NCBI GenBank assembly: GCA_001704765.1
Contig: MBFK01000177.1
Coordinates: 62,001-126,000 of the forward strand
Direction: 5' to 3'
DNA: 64,000 nucleotides
Source of the DNA: Sinorhizobium shofinae
GTDB taxonomy: Bacteria; Pseudomonadota; Alphaproteobacteria; Rhizobiales; Rhizobiaceae
How positions within the stretch are numbered: position 1 is the stretch's first letter; every line of letters starts with the position of its first letter. Below are positions 51,829 through 61,740 of this stretch, piece by piece. The notes beneath the pieces are model-generated. The model was not told the DNA's origin. It did not search any database and saw nothing but the letters and a program-made list of their open reading frames with translations. The position numbers and the translations under genes are program-made.

Positions 51829-53088
51829 TTATGGCGTGACGGCCGAACCGACGGTGTTCTCCACCGATTGGCCGAACCGGCGGAGCTGAGCGTCGTAATT
51901 TTGCCGGGTGCGCGGATCGAAGATCATGATCGGCGTCGAGACGGCGACGCTCGCGGCACTGCCGACGGTCTGCGCCGTGCCGAGCGCAACGGCTCCCACC
52001 CGTTCGCCTAGGCCGACATCCGAATCCGTCACGGTCTGTCCGGCAATCAGCCGGTTGCCGAGGAGCCGCACCACTTCGGGGCTTTCGGCGAACTTGCCAT
52101 GGTTGAGCCTGTCGCCGCCCTTGAGCGCCGTCAGGTCGAGCACCGTGATGCCGGCCCTCTCGAGCTGGCTCCGGTAGGGCTCCACCGAGGGGTCGATCTG
52201 ACCGAGGCGGTCGATGTTGCCGGAGATCCGCCGCGAGACCGTCAGCGCCCGGTCGTCGCGGGAGACGAAGAGCGTGAACTTCGGCCGCGATTTGCCCATG
52301 GCCTGCATTTGCTTGGTGAAGACATCGACGTCGAGATCGGGCGAGGCAAGAATGACGTCGGTGATCTTGGGGGCGACACGGCCGTCGCGGATCGCCATCT
52401 GCCGGAGTGCTTCGACGGTAAGCCACGAGCCCATGGAGTGGGCCATCAGCGTGATCTCGCCGACCGAAGGGTTCTTGGAGGCCCGCTGCAACAGCTCTTC
52501 GAGGGCGTCGCGCGAATAGTTGGTGCTTTCCTTGTCGTAGTTGTAGTCGAAGATGCTGGCGCGCGACGGCCAGGTGAAGATGACCGGTGCGACATCGGCG
52601 CCGGAATCATGGACGATCTGGGCGTAGCGGTAGACGGCGTCCTCGAAGCGGTTGTTGAAGCCGTGAACGAATATCAGCACGCGCCGGCTCTTCGGCAGAT
52701 GCCCGTTGAGCCAAGCCTGCGTCTCCGGCCCGACCTTGAGCGGTTTGACGCTGACGGTGGAGAAATCGCGGTTCGGATTGGCCGGCAATTTCTTGGGCCA
52801 TTGGACCTGGCCGACCTTGCGGTTCTTCTCGGGAGGAATCGAGACGACGATTTCGGTCAGCGAAAGTTCCGGCGCGCGTTCGCCGGTGAAGAGGACGCCC
52901 GGATCATCGGACGGGGCACGGGTGGTCGCCACCAGCAGGTCCACCTCCGAGGCGCCCGCGGCGGAGCCGGAGGGAACAAGGACGCCGACCGGGCGCCCGC
53001 CGCAGCCGGCCAGGCAGAGCAACAGCCCCAGGCAGAGCAAGGCGCGACCTATCCGCGCGGTCAGGCTTGCACCAGCGATCGACGGCAC
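51829..53088 (-). CDS. DUF900 alpha/beta hydrolase lipoprotein
   Basis: A 419-residue protein with a lipoprotein signal (RALLCLGLLLCLAGC) and a DUF900 esterase domain. Motifs: VLIFVHGFNNRFEDAVYR (oxyanion region), VIFTWPSRASIFDYNYDKES and the nucleophile elbow LMAHSMGSWLTVEALRQ. The start GTG at 53088 has AGAGGGGG five bases upstream and places the lipobox at a normal distance; the frame stays open for another 140 codons upstream but with no family sequence. Likely anchored in the envelope; substrate unknown. Confidence 0.85.
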   Translation of the reverse strand: MPSIAGASLTARIGRALLCLGLLLCLAGCGGRPVGVLVPSGSAAGASEVDLLVATTRAPSDDPGVLFTGERAPELSLTEIVVSIPPEKNRKVGQVQWPKKLPANPNRDFSTVSVKPLKVGPETQAWLNGHLPKSRRVLIFVHGFNNRFEDAVYRYAQIVHDSGADVAPVIFTWPSRASIFDYNYDKESTNYSRDALEELLQRASKNPSVGEITLMAHSMGSWLTVEALRQMAIRDGRVAPKITDVILASPDLDVDVFTKQMQAMGKSRPKFTLFVSRDDRALTVSRRISGNIDRLGQIDPSVEPYRSQLERAGITVLDLTALKGGDRLNHGKFAESPEVVRLLGNRLIAGQTVTDSDVGLGERVGAVALGTAQTVGSAASVAVSTPIMIFDPRTRQNYDAQLRRFGQSVENTVGSAVTP

Positions 53089-53410
53089 CCCGAGCCCCCT
53101 CTTGAGCGCAACTTGCACCGGCCGTGACGACCGGCGACTATCGCACAGCGTTCGCTCTTCACGGAAGCAATGGCAGATTTTTGTCTGTCGGGACACCCTT
53201 CCTGATGATTTTTCTGACTGCGCCGCACTGCCGCGCGCCATTCGATTAGGGCTTTCATGCAACATTTCGCTACAGAGCTTGCCCAGGAAATCCCCCCGAT
53301 ATTCATTGAAATGGCGGATGTCTTTCAATAGCATCGCCCACGTCCTTGACCGGATGCGGCATGGTGGATGATCCATCCGATCCCCCTGAAATAACGAAGG
53401 AATCTTGGGA

Positions 53411-54466
53411 ATGCAGGCGGTTTTCGACGGCCATAACGACGTGCTTTTGCGCCTTTGGCAGCATGCGCGCGGTGGAAGCGACCCGGTAGCCGAATTCGTC
53501 GAAGGGACCGACAAAGGTCATATCGACGTGCCGCGCGCCAAGGCGGGCGGTCTCGCCGGCGGCCTGTGCGCCATCTACATTCCATCGGGTGATCTGGTGC
53601 TGAGAACGCCGGATAAGAATGGCCACTACGTCACGCCGCTGTCGGAGCCGCTCGACCGCCTGCCGTCACTTGCGACGGCGATCGAGCTTGCCGACATCGC
53701 CATGAGGCTTGACCGGGCAGGGGCTTGGCGGCTCTGCCGCTCGACCGGCGAAATCCGCGACGCGATGGCGGAGGGTATCTTTGCGGCCGTCCTGCACATG
53801 GAAGGCTGCGAGGCGATCGGGCCGGACCTCGCAGCGCTAGAGACCTTCCATGCGGCCGGCTTGCGGTCGCTCGGCCCGGTCTGGAGCCGCCACAATGTTT
53901 TCGGCCATGGCGTGCCCTTCGCCTATCCGTCGTCGCCGGACACGGGCCCAGGGCTTACCGAGGCCGGGTTCGAGCTTGTGCGGGCCTGCAATCAGCTCGG
54001 CATCCTGATCGATCTTGCCCACATCACCGAAAAGGGATTCTGGGATGTGGCGGAGACCACCGATCAGCCGCTCGTCGCCAGCCATTCCAATGCCCATGCG
54101 TTGACGCCGGTCGCTCGCAACCTCACCGACAGGCAACTCGATGCCATCCGCGAGAGCCGCGGCCTGGTCGGGCTTAACTTTGCGACGACCATGCTGCGCG
54201 CCGACGGGCAGGAAAATGCAGCCACGCCGCTCTCCGACATGGTGCGCCACATCGATTACATGGTCGAACGTGTCGGTATCGACTGCGTCGCGCTCGGCTC
54301 GGACTTCGACGGGGCGACGATACCTGAGGAAATCGCTGATGCCGCAGGCAATCAGAAGCTCGTTGCCGCGCTGAGGAGCGCCGGATATGGTGACCGCGAG
54401 CTGACAAAAATATGCCGCGAGAACTGGCTGAGAGTTCTGGGGAAGGCTTGGCACGAGGCTGCCTGA
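53411..54466 (+). CDS. Membrane dipeptidase (peptidase M19, renal dipeptidase family)
   Basis: A 351-residue zinc dipeptidase. Metal-site residues are visible: the H-x-D in FDGHNDVLLRLW, the glutamate in MEGCEAIGPDL, DLAHITEKGFWD, ASHSNAHALTPVARNLTD and the aspartate in LGSDFDGATIP. No signal peptide, so cytoplasmic. It directly precedes a dipeptide ABC transporter (47 bp), so it probably cleaves imported dipeptides. ATG at 53411 preferred to TTG at 53405. Confidence 0.93.
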   Translation: MQAVFDGHNDVLLRLWQHARGGSDPVAEFVEGTDKGHIDVPRAKAGGLAGGLCAIYIPSGDLVLRTPDKNGHYVTPLSEPLDRLPSLATAIELADIAMRLDRAGAWRLCRSTGEIRDAMAEGIFAAVLHMEGCEAIGPDLAALETFHAAGLRSLGPVWSRHNVFGHGVPFAYPSSPDTGPGLTEAGFELVRACNQLGILIDLAHITEKGFWDVAETTDQPLVASHSNAHALTPVARNLTDRQLDAIRESRGLVGLNFATTMLRADGQENAATPLSDMVRHIDYMVERVGIDCVALGSDFDGATIPEEIADAAGNQKLVAALRSAGYGDRELTKICRENWLRVLGKAWHEAA

Positions 54467-54513
54467 CCCCATGAAGAAGAGCCCGCAAAGGGCTAAAAAG
54501 AGGGAAGCGCAAA

Positions 54514-56154
54514 ATGATGCATAAGCTCAATGGACGTTTTCGACTTCTGACTGCTTCCGCGGCGCTTGCGCTCGCAATGGGTGCCGCGCATCCGGTTTTT
54601 GCTGAAACGCCGAAGGACACGCTGGTCGAGGGCTTCGCGTTCGACGACATCATCACCATGGATCCGGGCGAAGCCTTTGAGCTTTCGACCGCGGAAATGA
54701 CCAGCAACACCTACAGCCTGCTCGTCCGTCTCGACCTTAATGACACGTCCAAGGTGGTCGGCGATCTCGCCGACAGCTGGACGGTTTCCGATGACGGCCT
54801 GACCTATACGTTCAAGCTGAAGTCCGGCATGAAATTCGCATCCGGCAATCCGATCACCGCCGAGGACGTTGCCTATTCCTTCGAACGCGCCGTCAAGCTC
54901 GACAAGAGCCCGGCCTTCATCCTCACGCAGTTCGGCCTCACCGGCGACAACGTCACCGAGAAGGCCAAGGCTGCCGACGCGCAAACCTTCGTCTTCACCG
55001 TCGACCAGCCCTATGCGCCGAGCTTCGTCTTGAACTGCCTGACCGCGACCGTCGCTTCGGTCGTCGACAAGAAGCTGGTGCTCGAGCACGTCAAGCCGAT
55101 TACGCCGACGGATGAGTATAAATACGACAACGATTTCGGCAATGAATGGTTGAAGACTGGCTATGCCGGCTCGGGGCCGTTCAAGCTGCGCGAATGGCGG
55201 GCCAATGAAGTCGTCGTCCTGGAGCGCAACGAGAACTACTACGGCGAACCCGCGAAGCTCGCCCGTGTCATCTACCGCCACATGAAGGAAAGCTCCGGCC
55301 AGCGTCTGGCGCTCGAGGCCGGCGATGTCGATGTTGCCCGCAATCTCGAGCCGGGCGACTACGAGGCTGTTTCCAAGAATGCCGACCTCGCAACGACCAA
55401 CGCCCCGAAAGGCACAGTCTACTATATCAGCCTCAACCAGAAGAACGAGAAGCTGGCGAAGCCAGAGGTGCAGCAGGCCTTCAAGTATCTCGTCGACTAT
55501 GACGCGATTGGCGCCACGCTGATCAAGGGGATCGGCGAGATCCACCAGAGCTTCCTGCCGAAGGGCGTTCTCGGCGCGCTCAACGAGAACCCATACACCT
55601 TCGATGTCGCCAAGGCCAAGGAGCTGCTGGCCAAGGCCGGCTATCCGGACGGCTTCGAAGTCACCATGGATGTGCGTAACACCCAGCCAATCACGGGTGT
55701 GGCCGAATCCTTCCAGCAGACGCTGGCGCAGGCGGGCGTGAAGCTTGAGATCATTCCAGGTGACGGCAAGCAGACGCTGACGAAGTATCGCGCCCGCAAC
55801 CACGACATGTATATAGGCCAGTGGGGCATGGATTATTTCGACCCGCATTCGAACGCCGATACCTTCACCAACAACCCGGATAATTCCGACGAGGGTAAGA
55901 ACAAGACGCTCGCCTGGCGCAACGCCTGGGACGTTCCGGAACTCAGCAAGAAGACCAAGGAAGCGCTGCTCGAGCGCGACAGCGCCAAGCGTGCGGATAT
56001 CTACAAGGGACTCCAGAAGACCGTTCTCGAGGATAGCCCCTTCGTCGTCATCTTCCAGCAGACGGAGGTCGCCGGGCTTCGCGGCAGTCTGAAAGGCTTC
56101 AAGCTCGGTCCGAGCTTCGACACCAACTACGTTTGGAACGTCTCCAAAGAATAG
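54514..56154 (+). CDS. dppA: Dipeptide ABC transporter substrate-binding protein
   Basis: A 546-residue family 5 (SBP_bac_5) extracellular binding protein with signal peptide (MHKLNGRFRLLTASAALALA, cleavage near AHPVFA). Mature motifs include DSWTVSDDGLTYTFKLKSGMKF and GTVYYISLNQKNEKLAKPEVQQAF (read in parts). It starts the dpp transporter genes and is followed closely by the first permease. Substrate (dipeptides or other peptides) inferred from family and from the dipeptidase next to it. Confidence 0.92.
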   Translation: MMHKLNGRFRLLTASAALALAMGAAHPVFAETPKDTLVEGFAFDDIITMDPGEAFELSTAEMTSNTYSLLVRLDLNDTSKVVGDLADSWTVSDDGLTYTFKLKSGMKFASGNPITAEDVAYSFERAVKLDKSPAFILTQFGLTGDNVTEKAKAADAQTFVFTVDQPYAPSFVLNCLTATVASVVDKKLVLEHVKPITPTDEYKYDNDFGNEWLKTGYAGSGPFKLREWRANEVVVLERNENYYGEPAKLARVIYRHMKESSGQRLALEAGDVDVARNLEPGDYEAVSKNADLATTNAPKGTVYYISLNQKNEKLAKPEVQQAFKYLVDYDAIGATLIKGIGEIHQSFLPKGVLGALNENPYTFDVAKAKELLAKAGYPDGFEVTMDVRNTQPITGVAESFQQTLAQAGVKLEIIPGDGKQTLTKYRARNHDMYIGQWGMDYFDPHSNADTFTNNPDNSDEGKNKTLAWRNAWDVPELSKKTKEALLERDSAKRADIYKGLQKTVLEDSPFVVIFQQTEVAGLRGSLKGFKLGPSFDTNYVWNVSKE

Positions 56155-56177
56155 TCGAAAGGACCGTTCCCTTGAGC

Positions 56178-57239
56178 ATGAGTGGAACAGAGCGAATGAA
56201 CGGGCGCCGCCGCGCCCGTTCCCGGAAGGCGATTGCCACGGCGCTGCAGTTTCTTGTCGTCGTGGCGACCACCTATCTCGGCCTTCTTGCCGTCACCTTC
56301 TTCATCGGACGCGTGATTCCGATCGATCCAGTACTCGCTGTCTTGGGAGATCGGGCGCCCGCCCATGTCGTCGAACGGACGCGCGAGGCAATGGGGCTCA
56401 ACCTCCCTCTCTATCAGCAATTCTTCATCTACTGCCGCCAGGCGCTCTCCGGCGACTTCGGCGTTTCCGTGCTGACGACCAACCCCGTGATGACCGACAT
56501 CCGCCGCGTCTTTCCCGCGACCATGGAACTCGCGACGCTGGGAACGCTGATCGGTGCACTGATCGGCGTGCCGCTCGGCGTCCTTGCGGCGGTCAAGCGC
56601 GGCAGCATTGCCGACCAGATCGTGCGCGTCATCGGCCTCGTCGGCTATTCGGTGCCGATCTTCTGGCTGGCCCTCTTGGCACTCCTCGTGTTCTACGCGC
56701 GCCTGCGATGGGTTGCCTATCCCGGCCGCATCGACATCGTTTACGAATATACGTTCTCGCCGATCACCGGCTTCTACCTCGTCGACGCGCTCTGGCAGGG
56801 GCAGTGGGATGTGTTCCGCGACATCTTCCGTCACATCATCCTGCCGGCCTCGCTGCTCGGCTATTTCTCGCTCGCCTATATCAGCCGGATGACCCGCAGC
56901 TTCATGCTGAACGAACTGCAGCAGGAATATATCGTCGCAGCACGGGCCAAGGGGCTTTCCGAGGCGCGGATCATCTGGGGCCATGCGCTACGCAACGCGG
57001 CCGTGCCGCTGGTCACGGTAATTGCGCTTTCCTATGCCGGGCTGCTCGAAGGCTCGGTGCTGACCGAGACCGTCTTCGCGTGGCCGGGGCTCGGCCTCTA
57101 CATCACCAATTCGCTGCAGAATGCCGACATGAACGCCGTCCTCGGCGGCACGATCATCATCGGATCGGTCTTCATCGGCATCAATCTCCTGTCCGATCTG
57201 CTTTACCGGACGCTTGACCCGAGGACGCGCGCGCGATGA
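56178..57239 (+). CDS. dppB: Dipeptide ABC transporter permease DppB
   Basis: A 353-residue DppB/OppB permease. N-terminal helix LQFLVVVATTYLGLLAVTFF, EAA loop QQEYIVAARAKGLSEARIIWG and C-terminal SDLLYRTLDPRTR. The ATG at 56178 follows AAAGGACCG by about 14 bases; an upstream frame to 56133 overlaps dppA. Its stop overlaps dppC by four bases. Confidence 0.93.
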   Translation: MSGTERMNGRRRARSRKAIATALQFLVVVATTYLGLLAVTFFIGRVIPIDPVLAVLGDRAPAHVVERTREAMGLNLPLYQQFFIYCRQALSGDFGVSVLTTNPVMTDIRRVFPATMELATLGTLIGALIGVPLGVLAAVKRGSIADQIVRVIGLVGYSVPIFWLALLALLVFYARLRWVAYPGRIDIVYEYTFSPITGFYLVDALWQGQWDVFRDIFRHIILPASLLGYFSLAYISRMTRSFMLNELQQEYIVAARAKGLSEARIIWGHALRNAAVPLVTVIALSYAGLLEGSVLTETVFAWPGLGLYITNSLQNADMNAVLGGTIIIGSVFIGINLLSDLLYRTLDPRTRAR

Positions 57240-58168
57240 GCCTTGCCACGGAAACTCGCCCGTTGACGCGCCGCGAATGGCTGCTCTCCGACCGGCCGCA
57301 ATCGCGGCTGCAGGCGCGCCTCGGCCGCGCCTATATGACCTGGCGCCGGTTTTCGGCGAACCGCCTCGCGGTGGTCGGCCTTCTCATTCTCCTGGGCCTG
57401 TGCTTCGTCGCAGCATTCGCCGATCTCCTCGCGCCGCATTCGCCAGTTATCGGCAATCTCGCCGGCGCGCGGCTCCTGTCGCCCGGCAGCGAGGGATACC
57501 TGCTCGGCACCGACGACCAGGGCAGGGACATCCTGTCGCGGCTGATCCACGGTTCGCGGCTGACGCTCGCAGTCGTCGTTCTCGTCGCCGTCATCGCGGC
57601 GCCGGTCGGTCTGATTGTCGGCGCCGTCGCCGGCTATGCCGGCGGCTGGATTGATGCGATCCTGATGCGCATCACCGATATCTTCCTCGCCTTTCCGAAA
57701 CTCGTCCTGGCGCTCGCCTTCGTCGCGGCGCTCGGGCCTGGCATCGAAAACGCCGTCATTGCCATAGCGATCACCTCCTGGCCGCCCTATGCGCGCATCG
57801 CCCGCGCCGAGACGCTGACGTTGCGCAATTCCGACTATATCGCTGCCGTTCGCCTGATGGGGGCGTCGCCGGCGCGCATCGTCTTCCGCCACGTGATCCC
57901 GATGTGCATGTCGTCGCTGATCGTGCGTGTCACGCTCGACATGGCCGGCATCATCCTGACGGCGGCAGGCCTTGGTTTTCTCGGCCTTGGTGCGCAGCCG
58001 CCGCTTCCCGAATGGGGTGCGATGATCGCATCCGGCCGCCGCTTCATCCTCGATCAATGGTGGGTCGCGACCATGCCCGGCATCGCCATCCTGATCGTCA
58101 GCCTCGGCTTCAACCTGCTTGGCGACGGCTTGCGCGACGCGCTCGATCCGCGGGAGAGCGGCCAATGA
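57236..58168 (+). CDS. dppC: Dipeptide ABC transporter permease DppC
   Basis: A 310-residue DppC/OppC permease with the family segment LGTDDQGRDILSRLIHGSRL, EAA loop NSDYIAAVRLMGASPARIVFRH and C-terminal LLGDGLRDALDPRE. Start overlaps dppB and end overlaps dppD, both as ATGA. Confidence 0.94.
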   Translation: MSLATETRPLTRREWLLSDRPQSRLQARLGRAYMTWRRFSANRLAVVGLLILLGLCFVAAFADLLAPHSPVIGNLAGARLLSPGSEGYLLGTDDQGRDILSRLIHGSRLTLAVVVLVAVIAAPVGLIVGAVAGYAGGWIDAILMRITDIFLAFPKLVLALAFVAALGPGIENAVIAIAITSWPPYARIARAETLTLRNSDYIAAVRLMGASPARIVFRHVIPMCMSSLIVRVTLDMAGIILTAAGLGFLGLGAQPPLPEWGAMIASGRRFILDQWWVATMPGIAILIVSLGFNLLGDGLRDALDPRESGQ

Positions 58169-58998
58169 GCGCTCTGTTGACCGTCGAAGACCTCCGCGTC
58201 AGCTTCCCGACCCGCACCGGTGTCGTCGAGGCGGTGCGCGGCGTCTCCTTCACGCTCGGACGCGAACGCCTCGGCATCGTCGGCGAGAGCGGCTCCGGAA
58301 AGTCGCAGACGGGCAGGGCGATTATGGGCCTGACGCCGCTCCACGCCCAAGTGACGGCGAAGACGCTCGCCTTCGACGGCATCGACCTGCTCTCGGCTCC
58401 GCCGAAGCTTCGGCGCGATCTTCGTGGCAAGCGCATCGCCATGATCCTGCAGGATCCGAAATACTCGCTGAACCCGGTGATGAGCATCGGCCGGCAGATC
58501 GTCGAGACCCTGCGGCGTCATGAGAAGATCAGTCGTGCGGAGGCGCGCAGGCGGGCGCTCGACATGCTGGCGGCGGTGCAGATTCGCGATCCCGCCCGCG
58601 TCTTCGATCTCTATCCGCACGAGGTCTCGGGCGGCATGGGCCAGCGGGCGATGATCGCCATGATGCTGGTCGCCGGGCCGGAGCTCCTGATCGCCGACGA
58701 GCCGACCTCGGCCCTCGACGTGACCGTACAACTCGAGGTGCTGTCGATTCTCGACAAGCTGGTCGCCGAGCGCGGCATGGGGCTGATCTTCGTCTCGCAC
58801 GATCTCAGGCTCGTCTCGTCTTTCTGCGATCGTGTGCTCGTGATGTATGCCGGTAGGATCGTCGAGGAGATCGCCGCGTCGGACCTCGCCAACGCCAGGC
58901 ATCCCTATACCCAGGGGCTGCTGAACTGCATGCCGGTCATCGGTGCTGATCGCCATCCCTTGCCCGTTCTCGACCGCAAGCCGGAGTGGGCGCTATGA
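58165..58998 (+). CDS. dppD: Dipeptide ABC transporter ATPase DppD
   Basis: A 277-residue oligopeptide-type ATPase: Walker A GESGSGKSQT, LQDPKYSLNPVM, signature VSGGMGQRAMIAMML, Walker B LLIADEPTSALDV and switch FVSHDLRL. The C-terminal oligopeptide extension ends HPYTQGLLNCMPVIG. Overlaps dppF by four bases. Confidence 0.94.
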   Translation: MSALLTVEDLRVSFPTRTGVVEAVRGVSFTLGRERLGIVGESGSGKSQTGRAIMGLTPLHAQVTAKTLAFDGIDLLSAPPKLRRDLRGKRIAMILQDPKYSLNPVMSIGRQIVETLRRHEKISRAEARRRALDMLAAVQIRDPARVFDLYPHEVSGGMGQRAMIAMMLVAGPELLIADEPTSALDVTVQLEVLSILDKLVAERGMGLIFVSHDLRLVSSFCDRVLVMYAGRIVEEIAASDLANARHPYTQGLLNCMPVIGADRHPLPVLDRKPEWAL

Positions 58999-59756
58999 CG
59001 GTGGCCGTTTCGGTTGAAAATCTCAGCGTCGTCTATGACGACTTCAGGGCGCTCGACGCCGCCAGCGTGCAAGTCGAGGCCGGCGAATCCTTCGGTCTCG
59101 TCGGCGAGTCCGGCTCGGGCAAGTCGACGCTGCTCAGGGCGATCGCCGGGCTTGCACCGGTCAGCGAGGGTACGATCCGCGTCCAGGGGCGCGAACTTCG
59201 CGGCGCGCGTCGCGACAAGGCGTTCTACCGCGCCGTCCAGATGGTATTTCAGGATCCCTATGGTTCGCTGCATCCGCGCCAGACCATCGACCGGCAATTG
59301 ATGGAGCCGCTGGCGATCCACGGCATCAGTGACGGCGAACGCCGCATCCTGAAGGCGCTCGACGAAGTCGGCTTAGGCTCCGGCTTCCGCTTCCGTTATC
59401 CGCATCAGCTTTCCGGCGGTCAGCGCCAGCGTGTCGCAGTCGCCCGGGCGCTGATCCTCGAACCTTCGATCCTGCTGCTCGACGAGCCGACCTCGGCGCT
59501 CGATGCGTCGGTCCAGGCCGAGGTGCTGAACCTTCTCGAACAGGTGCGCCGCGACCGCAAGCTGACCTTCGTCATGGTCAGCCACGATCTGGGCGTCGTC
59601 ACCCATATGTGCGACCGCCTGGCCGTGATGCAGGAGGGGCGGGTTGTCGAGCGGCTCACTTCGGCGGACCTCGTCGCTGGTCGCATCGCCGAGGACTATA
59701 CCCGCAATCTGATGGTGGCGAGCAAAGGGTTCCGGCGCGTCGCCGAAACGGCATAG
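58995..59756 (+). CDS. dppF: Dipeptide ABC transporter ATPase DppF
   Basis: A 253-residue partner ATPase: Walker A GESGSGKSTL, FQDPYGSLHPRQT, signature [15 protein letters not shown], Walker B LLLDEPTSALDAS and switch MVSHDLGVVTH. It ends 12 bp before the stop of the convergent epimerase gene, closing the dipeptidase-dpp block. Confidence 0.94.
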   Translation: MTVAVSVENLSVVYDDFRALDAASVQVEAGESFGLVGESGSGKSTLLRAIAGLAPVSEGTIRVQGRELRGARRDKAFYRAVQMVFQDPYGSLHPRQTIDRQLMEPLAIHGISDGERRILKALDEVGLGSGFRFRYPHQLSGGQRQRVAVARALILEPSILLLDEPTSALDASVQAEVLNLLEQVRRDRKLTFVMVSHDLGVVTHMCDRLAVMQEGRVVERLTSADLVAGRIAEDYTRNLMVASKGFRRVAETA

Positions 59757-59767
59757 ACCGCCAAGAC

Positions 59768-60301
59768 TTATAGGAAGCTGAAGGCGCGGTCGCGCTCGGA
59801 CATCTGGCTCACCTCAAGCGGCCAGGCGATGGCGAGGCGCGGATCGAGCGGGTTGAGCCCGCCTTCGGCTTCCGGCGCATAGGGCTTGTCGTGCAGGTAG
59901 AGGAGCTCGCAGTCCTCCGTCAGTGTCTGGAAGCCGTGCGCGAAGCCACCGGGGATCATCATGGATCGCGCATTTTCGGCGCTCAGGATTTCGCCGTGCC
60001 ATTTGAGATAGGTGGGCGAATCCGGCCGTATGTCGACGGCGACATCGAAGACGGCGCCCGAAAGGCAGGAGACGAACTTCGTCTCGTCGTGGGGCGGCCG
60101 CTGGAAATGCATGCCGCGGATCGTTCCCTTGTTGCGCGTCAGTGTATGGTTGATCTGCGCGATGGACCCGTCAGCTCCGAAATCACGCAGCTCTTCGCGG
60201 CAGAAGAAACGCGAGAAGAAGCCGCGTTCGTCGCCGGCCTGCTTGCGCTCGATGACGGTCAGGCCCGGAAGCGGTGTGGAGAGGCGATTGAAGCGCGACA
60301 T
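59768..60301 (-). CDS. dTDP-4-dehydrorhamnose 3,5-epimerase-like protein (RmlC family)
   Basis: A 177-residue RmlC-type cupin. Visible features are DERGFFSRFFCREEL, the catalytic histidine in GTIRGMHFQRPP, DVAVDIRPDSPTY, PGGFAHGFQTL and YAPEAEGGLNPLDPRLAIAWP. Enzymes of this group epimerise 4-keto-6-deoxy sugars bound to a nucleotide. Given the CDP-glucose dehydratase fragment at the window end, the substrate could be a CDP- rather than dTDP-linked sugar. Start at 60301; seven residues longer is possible. Divergent from the acetyltransferase gene. Confidence 0.9.
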   Translation of the reverse strand: MSRFNRLSTPLPGLTVIERKQAGDERGFFSRFFCREELRDFGADGSIAQINHTLTRNKGTIRGMHFQRPPHDETKFVSCLSGAVFDVAVDIRPDSPTYLKWHGEILSAENARSMMIPGGFAHGFQTLTEDCELLYLHDKPYAPEAEGGLNPLDPRLAIAWPLEVSQMSERDRAFSFL

Positions 60302-60406
60302 GACATTCCCCGAGGATGGCAATTTCCCGAAGTGCTTCTTGCACGATCAAACGTTGACGCGGCAAGCGGTAACTGGAAAAGAGTGCCGAACGACATTGGA
60401 GCCACC

Positions 60407-60895
60407 ATGATCGACCTGCACCCTACGGCGAGGATCAGCCCGCTCAGCGATATCGAGGATTCCGTTCGCGGCAGCCGGATCGTTGTTGGAGAGGCCTCGG
60501 TCATCGACAGTTTCGTCAAAGTCAAGCCGGCTGGCGGCTCGGGCGACCTGGAGATCGGTCGGTTCTGTTACGTCAACAGCGGATGCGTCTTCTACACCGG
60601 CAACGGCATACGCATCGCCGACAACGTGCTGATCGCGGCAAATTGCACTTTTGCTCCGGTCAACCACGCCTTCGGGGACAGGCATCGCCTGATCCGTGAA
60701 CAGGGCTTCCAGCCGAGCCGAGGCGGCATCGTCGTCGAGGAGGATGTCTGGATCGGGGCGAATTCGGTGATCCTCGACGGCGCCATCCTTCGGAAAGGCT
60801 GTGTCATCGCCGCAGGCTCGATCGTGCGCGGCGAGGTCGATGCCTACACTATCTGCGGCGGCAATCCGCCGCGGCGGCTCGGCGAGAGGTCGTGA
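60407..60895 (+). CDS. Hexapeptide-repeat acetyltransferase (left-handed beta helix)
   Basis: A 162-residue protein with isoleucine-patch hexapeptide repeats from about residue 20 on (SRIVVGEASVIDSF, GNGIRIADNVLIAANC, GGIVVEEDVWIGANSVIL) and the late motif GCVIAAGSIVRGEVDAYTICGGNPPRR typical of sugar O- or N-acetyltransferases. ATG at 60407 after TTGGAG. Overlaps the start of the next gene, indicating one operon with the epimerase and methyltransferase. Confidence 0.88.
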   Translation: MIDLHPTARISPLSDIEDSVRGSRIVVGEASVIDSFVKVKPAGGSGDLEIGRFCYVNSGCVFYTGNGIRIADNVLIAANCTFAPVNHAFGDRHRLIREQGFQPSRGGIVVEEDVWIGANSVILDGAILRKGCVIAAGSIVRGEVDAYTICGGNPPRRLGERS

Positions 60896-61701
60896 TGTTC
60901 ACGGTTCTCGGCGGCTCCGGCTTTATCGGGCGCAACCTGGTCCGCCGGTTGCGCGAACTTGGATATGTCGTCAATGTCCCCAGCCGTGCCGACTTGCCGC
61001 TTGCCGGCCAGGACCTCGGCGATGTCATCTATGCCATCGGGCTGACCGCCGATTTTCGCACTCGGCCGTTCGACACGATCGAGGCTCACGTCTCGCTCGC
61101 GGCGGATGTCCTGCGCCAGAACGCGTTTTCCTCCTTCCTCTATCTTTCATCGACGCGGGTCTACGCAAACGGTCAGGACACGCGCGAAACTGCTCTTCTG
61201 TCGGCGTCTCCTCTCAATCCTTCGGACCTCTACAATCTTTCCAAATTGACGGGGGAGGCGATCTGCCTCGCATCCGGGCGCGAAAACGTGCGGGTGGCCA
61301 GGCTGTCGAACGTCGTCGGTCCCGATGAGGCACAGGCGGATACGTTCCTCGGGGCGCTTTGCCAGGAGGCGAGGGAGGGGCACATCCAGCTTCAGACGGC
61401 GCTCGAGTCCAGCAAGGACTATATCTGGATCGATGATGCCGTCGATCTGCTGCTCAGAATCGCCCAACGAGGCCGGCATTCGGTCTACAACGTAGCGAGC
61501 GGCAGGCAGACCAGCCACGCGGACTGGTGCGCCGCAATTCAGTCGCGGGTGAAATGCTCGGTCGCGGTGAATGATCCTGCCCCGACGGTCTCTTTCGCGC
61601 CCATTTCGATCGACAGGGCGAAAGACGAGTTCGCCTTTGCCGCCACACCTGTGCTAGAGCGCATCTCTGAAATCCTGGGCATGAGCGGATCGGGAGCCTG
61701 A
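60895..61701 (+). CDS. NAD-dependent epimerase/dehydratase (extended SDR)
   Basis: A 268-residue nucleotide-sugar epimerase or reductase. N-terminal GGSGFIGRNLVRRLREL is the dinucleotide-binding motif; catalytic residues are in LYLSSTRVYANG and the Y-x3-K in LYNLSKLTGEAI; YIWIDDAVDLLLRIA is also typical. The start ATG at 60895 overlaps the previous stop (TGATG). Probably completes a deoxysugar made in this cluster. Confidence 0.88.
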   Translation: MFTVLGGSGFIGRNLVRRLRELGYVVNVPSRADLPLAGQDLGDVIYAIGLTADFRTRPFDTIEAHVSLAADVLRQNAFSSFLYLSSTRVYANGQDTRETALLSASPLNPSDLYNLSKLTGEAICLASGRENVRVARLSNVVGPDEAQADTFLGALCQEAREGHIQLQTALESSKDYIWIDDAVDLLLRIAQRGRHSVYNVASGRQTSHADWCAAIQSRVKCSVAVNDPAPTVSFAPISIDRAKDEFAFAATPVLERISEILGMSGSGA

Positions 61702-61740
61702 TCTCGATCCGCGGCCTTCCACATGAAGACAGGACCTGAC